From Streptomyces peucetius (GTDB taxonomy: Bacteria; Actinomycetota; Actinomycetes; Streptomycetales; Streptomycetaceae), in NCBI RefSeq assembly GCF_025854275.1, contig NZ_CP107567.1, positions 6,944,001 to 7,008,000 on the forward strand: DNA of 64,000 nt. The letters are read 5' to 3'. The position numbers and the translations under genes are program-made. Every line of letters starts with the position of its first letter. The first letter of the stretch is position 1. The notes beneath the pieces are model-generated. The model worked only from the letters and a program-made list of their open reading frames with translations. It was not told the DNA's origin and did not search any database. Shown here one piece after another: positions 53,042 to 60,573 of this stretch.

Positions 53042-53889
53042 TGCGTATCTTCGACCCCCACATCCACATGACCTCCCGCACCACCGACGACTACGAGGCG
53101 ATGTACACGGCCGGGGTGCGCGCCCTCGTCGAACCGTCCTTCTGGCTCGGCCAGCCCCGGACCTCCCCGGCCAGCTTCTTCGACTACTTCGACGCCCTGC
53201 TCGGCTGGGAGCCGTACCGCGCCGCCCAGTACGGCATAGCCCACCACTGCACGGTCGCGCTCAATCCCAAGGAGGCCAACGACCCCCGCTGCACGCCCGT
53301 TCTGGACGCGCTGCCCCGCTATCTCGTCAAGGACTCGGTCGTCGCCGTCGGCGAGATCGGCTACGACTCCATGACGCCCGCGGAGGACACGGCGCTCGCG
53401 GCGCAGCTGCAGCTCGCCGCCGACCACGGCCTGCCCGCGCTCGTCCACACGCCGCACCGCGACAAACTGGCCGGTCTGCACCGCACCGTCGACGTCGTCC
53501 GTGAGTCGTGCCTGCCCATGGACCGGGTCCTGCTGGACCACCTCAACGAGACGACCGTGAAGCCCGCCCGTGACAGCGGCTGCTGGCTCGGCTTCTCCAT
53601 CTACCCGGACACCAAGATGGACGAGGACCGGATGGTCACCGTCCTGCGGACGTACGGGACGGAGAAGGTCCTGATCAACTCGGCCGCCGACTGGGGGAGA
53701 AGCGACCCGCTCAAGACCCGCAAGGTCGGCGACGCCATGCTCGCCGCCGGTTTCACCGAGGACGACGTCGACCAGGTCCTGTGGCGCAACCCGGTCGCGT
53801 TCTACGGGCTCAGCGGCCGGCTCCAGCTCGACGTCCCGAAGCCGGAGGCCCTGCACGAGGGCAACTCCGTCCTGCGCGGCGGGGAATGA
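53041..53889 (+). CDS. eboB: TatD-family metal-dependent hydrolase (EboB)
   Basis: 282 residues. FDPHIHMTSRTTDDYEAMYT carries the HxH metal motif, AVGEIGYDSMTPAED the glutamate, PALVHTPHRDKLAG and VLLDHLNETTVKPA histidines, and LINSAADWGRSDPL the final aspartate of a binuclear amidohydrolase. EboB proteins are this TatD-like branch. Substrate unknown. Cytosolic. Confidence 0.88.
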   Translation: MRIFDPHIHMTSRTTDDYEAMYTAGVRALVEPSFWLGQPRTSPASFFDYFDALLGWEPYRAAQYGIAHHCTVALNPKEANDPRCTPVLDALPRYLVKDSVVAVGEIGYDSMTPAEDTALAAQLQLAADHGLPALVHTPHRDKLAGLHRTVDVVRESCLPMDRVLLDHLNETTVKPARDSGCWLGFSIYPDTKMDEDRMVTVLRTYGTEKVLINSAADWGRSDPLKTRKVGDAMLAAGFTEDDVDQVLWRNPVAFYGLSGRLQLDVPKPEALHEGNSVLRGGE

Positions 53890-53901
53890 GAGGAGCCACG
53901 G

Positions 53902-55071
53902 ATGCGCTTCCGTCACCCCGACGGCTCCACCGTCCACCTCTCCTACTGCACCAACGTCCACTCCGCCGAAACCCTCGACGGCGTCCTCGCCCAGCTGCGC
54001 GACCACTGCGAGCCGGTACGCAGACGCCTGGGCCGTGACCGTCTCGGCATCGGCCTGTGGCTCGCCAAGGACGCCGCCCGCTCGCTGATCACGGACCCGG
54101 CCGCGCTGCGGGGACTGCGCGCGGAACTGGAACGGCGCGGCCTCGAGGTGGTCACGCTCAACGGCTTCCCCTACGAGGGTTTCGGCGCGGAAGAGGTCAA
54201 GTACCGCGTCTACAAACCCGACTGGGCGGACGCCGAACGCCTCGCCCACACCACGGACCTGGCCCGTCTCCTCGCCGCCCTGCTGCCCGACGACGTCACC
54301 GAGGGCACCGTCTCCACCCTGCCCCTCGCTTGGCGGACCGACTTCGACGAGCGCGCGGCCGCCACCGCCGGTGCCGCGCTGACCACCCTCGCCGAGCGGC
54401 TCGACGCACTCGAGGAACTCACCGGCAAGTCGATCCGGATCGCCCTCGAACCGGAGCCGGGCTGCACGGTGGAGACCACCGCCGACGCGATCGGACCTCT
54501 GTCCGCACTGCCCGGCAGCCGTATCGGCGTGTGCGTCGACACCTGCCATCTCGCCACCTCCTTCGAAGACCCGGAGACCGCCCTCGCCGCTCTTGCCGCG
54601 GCGGGCGTGTCCGTCCCCAAGGCGCAACTGTCCGCCGCCCTGCACGCCGAGGAGCCTCATCTGCCCGAGGTGCGCGACGCGCTGGCCGCCTTCGCGGAGC
54701 CCCGCTTCCTGCACCAGACCCGGACCCTCACGGCCGCCGGACTGCGCGGCACCGACGACCTCGGCCAGGCCGTGGCCGGTGACACGCTCCCCGACGGCGG
54801 GCCCTGGCGCGCCCACTTCCACGTCCCCCTGCACGCCCCGCCCGCCGCACCGCTCACCTCCACCCTTCCCGTGCTCCAGGACACCCTGACCCGGCTCGTG
54901 GGCGTCCCCGAACCCCGCACCCGCCATCTCGAGGTCGAGACCTACACCTGGCAGGCCCTCCCGGCCGAGCTGCGCCCCCGCACCCGCACCCAGCTCGCCG
55001 ACGGGATCGCCGCGGAACTCACCCTCGCCCGCGACCTGCTCACCGACCTCGGCCTCAAAGAGCTGCCGTGA
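53902..55071 (+). CDS. eboE: Metabolite traffic protein EboE (TIM barrel)
   Basis: 389 residues, ATG with GAGGAG upstream. LSYCTNVHSAETLDGVLAQL, LGIGLWLAKDAARSL and VTLNGFPYEGFGAEEVKYRV with YKPDW are characteristic of EboE. RIALEPEPGCTVETT and GVCVDTCHLATSFED supply Glu and Asp/His ligands; WRAHFHVPLHAPP and LEVETYTWQALP the late-barrel ligands. A xylose-isomerase-like barrel with unknown substrate. Confidence 0.88.
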   Translation: MRFRHPDGSTVHLSYCTNVHSAETLDGVLAQLRDHCEPVRRRLGRDRLGIGLWLAKDAARSLITDPAALRGLRAELERRGLEVVTLNGFPYEGFGAEEVKYRVYKPDWADAERLAHTTDLARLLAALLPDDVTEGTVSTLPLAWRTDFDERAAATAGAALTTLAERLDALEELTGKSIRIALEPEPGCTVETTADAIGPLSALPGSRIGVCVDTCHLATSFEDPETALAALAAAGVSVPKAQLSAALHAEEPHLPEVRDALAAFAEPRFLHQTRTLTAAGLRGTDDLGQAVAGDTLPDGGPWRAHFHVPLHAPPAAPLTSTLPVLQDTLTRLVGVPEPRTRHLEVETYTWQALPAELRPRTRTQLADGIAAELTLARDLLTDLGLKELP

Positions 55072-55090
55072 AGGACGTGAAGGAACTGCC

Positions 55091-56476
55091 ATGAGCGACC
55101 AGCGCCCCACCCCCCTTCTGGTCCTGGACGTCGTCGGCCTCACCCCCCGGCTCCTCGACCACATGCCCCGCCTCAAGGCGTTCGCCGCGGCCGGCTCGCA
55201 GGCGAACCTGACCACCGTGCTGCCGGCCGTCACCTGCGCGGCGCAGTCCACCTTCCTCACCGGTACCCTCCCCGCCGAGCACGGCATCGTCGCCAACGGC
55301 TGGTACTTCCGCGAACTCGGCGACGTACTGCTGTGGCGCCAGCACAACGGCCTGGTGTCCGGCGACAAGATCTGGGACGCGGCCCGACGCGCCCACCCCG
55401 GCTACACGGTCGCCAACATCTGCTGGTGGTACGCGATGGGTGCCGACACCGACATCACCGTCACTCCCCGGCCCGTCTACTACGCCGACGGCCGCAAGGA
55501 ACCCGACTGCTACACCCGTCCGCCGGCCCTGCACGACGAGCTGACCGAGAAGTTCGGCACCTTCCCCCTGTTCCGCTTCTGGGGCCCCGGCGCCGACATC
55601 GTCTCCAGCCGGTGGATCGCCGACGCGACCCGCCACATCATGCGCACCCGGCGGCCCGATCTGACCCTGTGCTACCTGCCGCACCTGGACTACGACCTCC
55701 AGCGCTACGGCCCCGACGACCCGCGTTCCCACCGCGCCGCCGCCGACCTCGACGCGGTCATCGGCCCACTGCTCGACGACGCCCGGCAGGAGGGCCGGAC
55801 CGTGGTCGCGCTGTCCGAGTACGGCATCACCCGGGTGAGCCGCCCGGTCGACATCAACCGGGCGCTGCGCCGGGCCGGACTGCTGGAGGTGCACACCCAG
55901 GACGGCATGGAGTACCTCGACCCGATGGCCTCCCGTGCCTTCGCCGTCGCCGACCACCAGCTGGCCCACGTCTATGTGCGCCGGCCCGAGGACCTCGACG
56001 CCACCCGCGAGGCCCTGGCGGACCTGCCCGGCGTCGACGAACTCCTCGGCGACGAGGGCAAGAAGGCTTACGGGCTCGACCACCCCCGCTCCGGCGAGCT
56101 CGTCGCCGTCGCCGAACCCGATGCCTGGTTCACGTACTACTACTGGCTCGACGACGCCCGCGCCCCCGACTTCGCGCAGCTCGTCGAGATCCACCGCAAG
56201 CCCGGCTACGACCCCGTCGAGCTGTTCATGGACCCGCACGACCCGTATGTGCGGCTGAAAGCCGCGGGGGCCGTGGCCCGCAAGAAGCTCGGCATGCGCT
56301 ACCGCCTCGCGGTCGTGCCGCTGGATCCGTCACCGATCCGCGGCAGCCATGGCCGCCTCCCCGCGAGCGACGAAGAAGGTCCGCTCGTCCTGTGCTCCAC
56401 CCCCCGCGCCGTGTCGGGCCGCGTCGAGGCCACCGAAGTGAAGTCCCTGCTGCTCCGGCTGGCCGGCCTCCACTGA
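55091..56476 (+). CDS. Type I phosphodiesterase/nucleotide pyrophosphatase family protein (EboF-like)
   Basis: 461 residues, ATG with AAGGA upstream. LLVLDVVGLTPRLLDHMPRL with the metal-binding Asp, then LPAVTCAAQSTFLTGTLPAEHGI with the nucleophile Thr/Ser; YLPHLDYDLQRYGPDD and VVALSEYGITRVSRPVDI hold the remaining Asp/His ligands in modified form (SEYGI where SDHGM is usual). An alkaline-phosphatase-fold enzyme of this type closes many ebo clusters as eboF. No signal peptide; cytosolic. Confidence 0.85.
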   Translation: MSDQRPTPLLVLDVVGLTPRLLDHMPRLKAFAAAGSQANLTTVLPAVTCAAQSTFLTGTLPAEHGIVANGWYFRELGDVLLWRQHNGLVSGDKIWDAARRAHPGYTVANICWWYAMGADTDITVTPRPVYYADGRKEPDCYTRPPALHDELTEKFGTFPLFRFWGPGADIVSSRWIADATRHIMRTRRPDLTLCYLPHLDYDLQRYGPDDPRSHRAAADLDAVIGPLLDDARQEGRTVVALSEYGITRVSRPVDINRALRRAGLLEVHTQDGMEYLDPMASRAFAVADHQLAHVYVRRPEDLDATREALADLPGVDELLGDEGKKAYGLDHPRSGELVAVAEPDAWFTYYYWLDDARAPDFAQLVEIHRKPGYDPVELFMDPHDPYVRLKAAGAVARKKLGMRYRLAVVPLDPSPIRGSHGRLPASDEEGPLVLCSTPRAVSGRVEATEVKSLLLRLAGLH

Positions 56477-56526
56477 GGCGGCGACCGTCACACCTCCGCA
56501 CCCCCGTGAAGGAAAGAGAGATCATC

Positions 56527-57690
56527 GTGACCGCGTTCAACGACGAATCCGCCACCGGTGAAAGCCTGCGCCGCACCCTCGGCGTCAGCCGCCGCCGTTT
56601 CCTCAGCACCTGCACCGCCGCCGCTGCCGCGGCGGTCGCCGCCCCCGTCTTCGGCGCCTCGCCCGCCCTGGCGGCGGACACGGCGGACGACAGAGCCGCG
56701 GACCACGGACGCTCGGCGCTGGTTCCGCCGCACAAGCGCGGCATCATCCTCTACACGGTCCGCGACGCGACGGGCCGCGATCCGCTGTCGACCGATCTGC
56801 CGTCCGGTTTCCGTGAGGTCTTCAAGGAGCTGTCCCGCCACGGCTACCAGCAGGTGGAGTTCGCCGGCTACCGCCAGCACGCCAACGCCCCCGATGGCGC
56901 GAACCTGGAGACCGTCGAGGGCGCAAAGCTCCTGCGGTCGTGGCTGGACGAGTACGGGCTGCGGGCGCAGGGCAACCACGGCTTCATTCCGGGCTCCTGG
57001 CCGCTGACCCCCTCCGACCTGGACCGGTTCAAGCAGTCCCTGGAGATCGCCAACATCCTCGGCATGGGCCACATGGGCACCGGCGGCGACCCCACCGGCA
57101 GCTCGTACCGGGCCGACTGGGACGTCGCCGCCGACAAGTGGAACGCCCTCGGTGCCATCGCCCGCAGTGAGGGCGTCAAGCTCTACACCCACAACCACGA
57201 CTCGGCGTACGGCTTCCTGCTCGACGGCGGACCGCTCGACGACCAGGGCCGGCCGACCCGCAGTTCGGGCATCCGCAAGCTGGAGTACTTCCTCCAGGTC
57301 ACCGACCCGCACGTCGTCTGGCTGGAGATGGACATCTACTGGGCGCACGTGGCCCAGTACAAGTTCCACACCTACACCGCCCACGACGGCTCACAGCGGG
57401 AGCAGGTCTTCGACCCGGCGGGTCTGGTGGCCCGGCACAATGTGCGCTATCCGCTGTTCCACGCCAAGGACGGCACGGTCAACACCCAGAACGGCCAGGG
57501 CTACGACATGGTGACGTTCGGCGAGGGCGACATCGACTACCGCACGTTCTTCCGGCGGGTGGGGGCGAAAAACTACCACAACCCGATGATCGAGCACGAC
57601 GGCGCACCGAGCGCCACGGTCCCTGGGCAGTCCCTCGAGGTCGCCCGGAAGAGCTACCTCAACCTCGCGGCGCTGCGCGCCCGCCGCTGA
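56527..57690 (+). CDS. Tat-exported sugar phosphate isomerase/epimerase-like TIM barrel
   Basis: 387 residues from GTG 56527. A twin-arginine signal (VSRRRFLSTCTAAAAAAVAA, cleavage near ALAA at about 57) means the folded, probably metal-loaded enzyme is exported. KRGIILYTVRDATG and GYQQVEFAGY open the barrel; KLYTHNHDSAYGFLLDGG, VWLEMDIYWAHVA and YPLFHAKDG hold the usual His, Asp and His positions. Related proteins from actinobacteria occur with ThuA and 3-keto-disaccharide hydrolase genes, which matches the secreted fusion at 45312. Last gene of the block, followed at once by a terminator. Confidence 0.9.
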   Translation: MTAFNDESATGESLRRTLGVSRRRFLSTCTAAAAAAVAAPVFGASPALAADTADDRAADHGRSALVPPHKRGIILYTVRDATGRDPLSTDLPSGFREVFKELSRHGYQQVEFAGYRQHANAPDGANLETVEGAKLLRSWLDEYGLRAQGNHGFIPGSWPLTPSDLDRFKQSLEIANILGMGHMGTGGDPTGSSYRADWDVAADKWNALGAIARSEGVKLYTHNHDSAYGFLLDGGPLDDQGRPTRSSGIRKLEYFLQVTDPHVVWLEMDIYWAHVAQYKFHTYTAHDGSQREQVFDPAGLVARHNVRYPLFHAKDGTVNTQNGQGYDMVTFGEGDIDYRTFFRRVGAKNYHNPMIEHDGAPSATVPGQSLEVARKSYLNLAALRARR

Positions 57691-58005
57691 CCCGGCGGCG
57701 GCCCACCCGGTGGCCTGGGGTCCACCGGGCGGGCCGCCGTCCAGCCGTTCTGCCCGGTTCGGCGCCCCGGCCTCGATCCTCCGGGCGGCCTCGACCGCCT
57801 CGGCGGCCAGCGTCAGGTCCACCTCCGGGTCCCGGCTGCGGTAGCTCATCGAGAGGAGCACGTCGACCAGCTTCGGCAAATACGCCTTCGGGTACACCTC
57901 CGCCAGAACCCGGTAGGCGTGGACCTGTTCGAGCATGCTCAGTCGACCGGAACCCAGCAGCAGCACGCGGGCCCGCAGCACCGCGTCGTGATCGATCTTC
58001 TCCAT
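57391..58005 (-). CDS. Short alpha-helical hypothetical protein, apparently lacking its own stop
   Basis: ATG 58005 (MEKIDHDAVLRARVLLLGSG), preceded by AGGGGGAAC. About 85 residues are protein-like: LSMLEQVHAYRVLAEVYPKA, YLPKLVDVLLSMSYRSRDPE and LTLAAEAVEAARRIEAG look like TPR-type helices. After about residue 90 the frame runs through the terminator and 300 bp antisense into the TIM-barrel gene, giving a tail of no character. The original 3' end has probably been lost. Function unknown. Confidence 0.45.
   Translation of the reverse strand: MEKIDHDAVLRARVLLLGSGRLSMLEQVHAYRVLAEVYPKAYLPKLVDVLLSMSYRSRDPEVDLTLAAEAVEAARRIEAGAPNRAERLDGGPPGGPQATGWAAAGSAAGAQRREVEVALPGDLEGLPRDRGARCAVVLDHRVVVVFRPHPPEERAVVDVALAERHHVVALAVLGVDRAVLGVEQRIAHIVPGHQTRRVEDLLPL
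57696..57739. terminator. 18-bp stem hairpin at the end of the sugar/ebo block
   Basis: 57696-57713 pairs with 57722-57739 at 17 of 18 positions around an 8-base loop, beginning six bases after the TGA at 57690. It should end the large plus-strand block and possibly the opposing transcript. Confidence 0.75.
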
Positions 58006-58267
58006 GTTCCCCCTGTCTCCGGGCTATTCGAGAAAGGGATTCTGGGAGTCGGGGAGTGGCTCGGACAAGGCTCACGAACTGTGCGTTCCGTCCTACGAAA
58101 AGCGCCGCTGACCTGTCATGATGGACATGCTCCCGTAGTAGTCCACCGGATGCGTGGGCGGCAGGGCCGGAACCCGCTCACCAGCACGTCGTCTCATTCC
58201 ATGAGGACGGCCGGCAGCCACCGGGCTTCATGGCCTCCCAGCCTGTGATCCCGCATCGAGGAGTACT

Positions 58268-58424
58268 CCTTGTGACGATGAGGCGGGAGAACACGGCGAG
58301 GCCCTGCACGACCTCGAGCGGGAAGCTCGGGTCGATGCGGATGACGGACCGCACGCCGCCCCAGTAGTCGTATGCCACGGCCTTGCGACCGCCGACCACG
58401 ATGCCGATGGGCTCGGTGCGTCAT
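58268..58424 (-). pseudogene. Fragment of a TrmO/TsaA-like tRNA methyltransferase
   Basis: After the ATG at 58424 and a one-base shift, the minus strand reads EPIGIVVGGRKAVAYDYWGG, VRSVIRIDPSFPLEVVQGLA and VFSRLIVT. TrmO/TsaA proteins begin with PIGxVxxxR, then DDxWGGVxSxIxLDPxFxPxxLxGLxxFSHxxVxY. The sequence stops at about 50 of 150 or more residues. The remaining gene-free parts of 58006-58721 show nothing recognisable. Confidence 0.6.
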
Positions 58425-58721
58425 GGTGCTCTCTCATCCCTGCGCCTGATGTGACGAACCGCTTGCGGGCTGGAGGGCGAGCATCGGCCCAAGGTGATCG
58501 ATGGTGGGGTCCGCCACCGAATTGGACACCCCGCAGGGCGGCGCGAACTGCCGCGTCGTCAAGTCCATGCACCGGTACGCCGCCACCAGCTTCCAGAGGG
58601 CCCGCAGGCGCAGCCCGGTGAACGGGCTGTCCAGACACTTCAGGCGCGCAGGAAGTCAATTCGTTGCGCTGACTCCGTGTGTAGCCTGTCGATCTGTTCG
58701 AACGGATGAGGGGAGTTGAGG

Positions 58722-59231
58722 GTGGACGCGGAACGCCGGCGCGTGGGCATCCGTCTCCCCGAGGGGTCTTGGTGGGACTGGGACGTTATTGCCTGGGACG
58801 CCGCTGAGCTTCGGCTGGCGGCCGCGCATGATCTCACCTACTACCACGGCTTGGAGTTGGTCTTCGGGGACCCGACTCTTGTCAGCTGCCCGGCAAAATT
58901 CCTCGACCCGGTGTTCCGCGCGCCGACGAGCGAGGAGTTCGCGAGAGTCGCCCGCCAGATCGGTGAAGAACCGCCTGTCCTTGTCGCCTTCGAGGCGGAT
59001 GCGGGTGGGCCGGAGCCGGTCTCGTGTCTCATCGCGGCGGAACGGATCGAGGTCGTGCAGGAAATCGTTTTGCGGTACTGGCGCGACGACGTAACTCCTG
59101 GTCAGCGCTTCGCACCGTGGGTGGTCCAGCCCCCGACGCCGCAGGCGGGCCAACCGGCGACCACCAGGACAGACGCAGGTGGGAGGGCAACGTCCTCGTC
59201 GAAGCGGCGGCCGTGCCGGAGGCATTGGTAG
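58722..59231 (+). CDS. Hypothetical protein
   Basis: 169 residues from GTG 58722, with GGGGAG about ten bases upstream. The first 120 residues look like a compact alpha/beta protein (VGIRLPEGSWWDWDVIAWDA, DLTYYHGLELVFGDPTLVSC, EIVLRYWRDDV). The last 45 (VVQPPTPQAGQPATTRTDAG and on) are low in structure and antisense to the end of the next gene, so the natural stop may have been lost. No family recognised. Confidence 0.5.
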   Translation: MDAERRRVGIRLPEGSWWDWDVIAWDAAELRLAAAHDLTYYHGLELVFGDPTLVSCPAKFLDPVFRAPTSEEFARVARQIGEEPPVLVAFEADAGGPEPVSCLIAAERIEVVQEIVLRYWRDDVTPGQRFAPWVVQPPTPQAGQPATTRTDAGGRATSSSKRRPCRRHW

Positions 59232-59383
59232 AGCTGCCCGATCATGCGGTTTTCAAAAGGGTTCCGCTGGCCGGCTGCGTGCCAGCCGCCCAGCAGGTTT
59301 AGCAGGTCGGTCAGCCGGTCGCGAAGGGAGTCGAGATCGGTGAGGGCGGCGACCACGGCCGTGGGCAGCGTCGAGTTTTCCAT
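59102..59383 (-). CDS. Small hypothetical protein
   Basis: 93 residues from ATG 59383, chosen because GGAG lies six bases upstream; an ATG at 59395 is an alternative. TAVVAALTDLDSLRDRLTDL, LNLLGGWHAAGQRNPFENRM and IGQLYQCLRHGRRFDEDVAL suggest a short helical protein. Not recognised. Convergent with the gene at 58722 and overlapping it by 130 bp, which cannot be original for both. Confidence 0.45.
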   Translation of the reverse strand: MENSTLPTAVVAALTDLDSLRDRLTDLLNLLGGWHAAGQRNPFENRMIGQLYQCLRHGRRFDEDVALPPASVLVVAGWPACGVGGWTTHGAKR

Positions 59384-59439
59384 TGCGAGCTCCATATGGC
59401 TTCGTGAACGAATCCGTATGGAGGGAGATCAAGTCGGCC

Positions 59440-59841
59440 TCAGCATGCACTTCCTGGAAGCCTGCTGAACGGGATGAAGCCGAGGAACGCGCGTGCCTCG
59501 AGGTTGTGCTGCGTCAGCCCTGTGTCATCGCGCATCGTTGGACCTCCGGCAGACGCCAGGATCCGGTGCGGAAAACTCGGGGCAAGAGCGGGCGTCACCG
59601 TTGTTCGATGTATCCCGATCTTGTGGCAGTCGAAACAGAACGTCGCTTTGAACGAGGCCCGGTCGAGGAAGCTCGCGTACGCGCGGATTCCCTGGCCACG
59701 CGGCGTCGTGTGAACCGCGCTGTGGATCGCGGCCGTCGGGCCGATGGTGACCCGGTCCGGATCCGCGCAAGTCGGGAGACAAAAGACGCTACCGACCGGT
59801 AGTAAGAACGTCGCCTGCCGTCCATCATTAAGCGCGAGCAT
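59440..59841 (-). CDS. Doubtful reading frame, possible secreted or decayed protein
   Basis: 133 codons from ATG 59841, without ribosome site. Contains SAVHTTPRGQGIRAYASFLD and KATFCFDCHKIG, not assignable. A TTGACA hexamer overlaps the start codon, so the promoter of something further on may be here. Kept only because the 59384-59910 gap has no better candidate. Confidence 0.2.
   Translation of the reverse strand: MLALNDGRQATFLLPVGSVFCLPTCADPDRVTIGPTAAIHSAVHTTPRGQGIRAYASFLDRASFKATFCFDCHKIGIHRTTVTPALAPSFPHRILASAGGPTMRDDTGLTQHNLEARAFLGFIPFSRLPGSAC
59789..59802. promoter_or_regulatory. Palindromic operator-like sequence
   Basis: CTACCGACCGGTAG, arms CTACC/GGTAG, resembles operators of TetR-family regulators. 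It lies 40 bp behind the minus-strand TTGACA at about 59838-59843. No adjacent regulator gene was recognised. Confidence 0.35.
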
Positions 59842-59910
59842 GTCAACTCGTTCGGTCGACCCGGGCCGGACGGGCTACCTGAGCTGCCTCCACACCCAGG
59901 AGAACCCCCC

Positions 59911-60534
59911 ATGCGTGCACGCATCTGGACGGTCCGCACCACCGCGACCGCCGCCGCCCTGACGTTCGTCGCGGCCCTCCCCGTCGGCTCCGCCCACGCC
60001 GAGACCACACAGGCCGCAACGGCCGCGCAGACGCAGAGCGTCGACTACGGCACCTGGCTGCGCGATGTCGCCGCCGTCGTCGACGAGGCCCGGCCCTACA
60101 TCGAACAGCGCACCGCCGACGCCGACGGCGAGAAGCAGGCGATCGTCCTCGACATCGACAACACCTCGCTGGAGACGCACTTCCACCCCTTCTGGGAGCT
60201 GCCCACGCCGGCCATCGAGCGGATGCGCGAACTCGCCCGCTACGCCGACTCCCGCGGCGTCGCCGTCTTCTTCGTCACCGCGCGCCCCGGCATCATCCAC
60301 TCCCTCACGGACTGGAACCTGAAGCGGGTCGGCTACCCGGTCGACGGCCTCTACGTCCGCGATCTGCCCGACCTGTTCAACGAGGTCAGCGCCTACAAGA
60401 CCGAGAAGCGCGCCGAGATCGAGGCCAAGGGCTACACGATCATCGCCAACATCGGCAACAACACCACCGACCTGGTCGGCGGCCACGCCGAGCGGACCTT
60501 CAAGCTCCCCGACTACGACGGCCAGTTGTCGTAG
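59911..60534 (+). CDS. Secreted HAD-superfamily acid phosphatase (subclass IIIB)
   Basis: 207 residues, ATG with AGGAGAA upstream. Signal peptide 1-30 (ATAAALTFVAALPVGSAHA). IVLDIDNTSLETH is the DxDxT nucleophile loop; FFVTARPGII is motif II with the Thr; the Lys lies in SAYKTEKRAEIEAKGY and motif IV is NIGNNTTDLVGG, with Asn where Asp is usual (NIGDNxTDL). That Asp-to-Asn change in a metal-binding position could weaken activity. Otherwise like Streptomyces secreted class B-type acid phosphatases. Confidence 0.9.
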   Translation: MRARIWTVRTTATAAALTFVAALPVGSAHAETTQAATAAQTQSVDYGTWLRDVAAVVDEARPYIEQRTADADGEKQAIVLDIDNTSLETHFHPFWELPTPAIERMRELARYADSRGVAVFFVTARPGIIHSLTDWNLKRVGYPVDGLYVRDLPDLFNEVSAYKTEKRAEIEAKGYTIIANIGNNTTDLVGGHAERTFKLPDYDGQLS

Positions 60535-60573
60535 CCGCCCCCGCCCCACCCGTGACAGGCCCTGAACGGCGCC

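Noticed and set aside
52939..55368. 809-codon minus-strand open frame opposite eboB/eboE
   Set aside because: Antisense shadow across two or three real genes; no ribosome site or domain.
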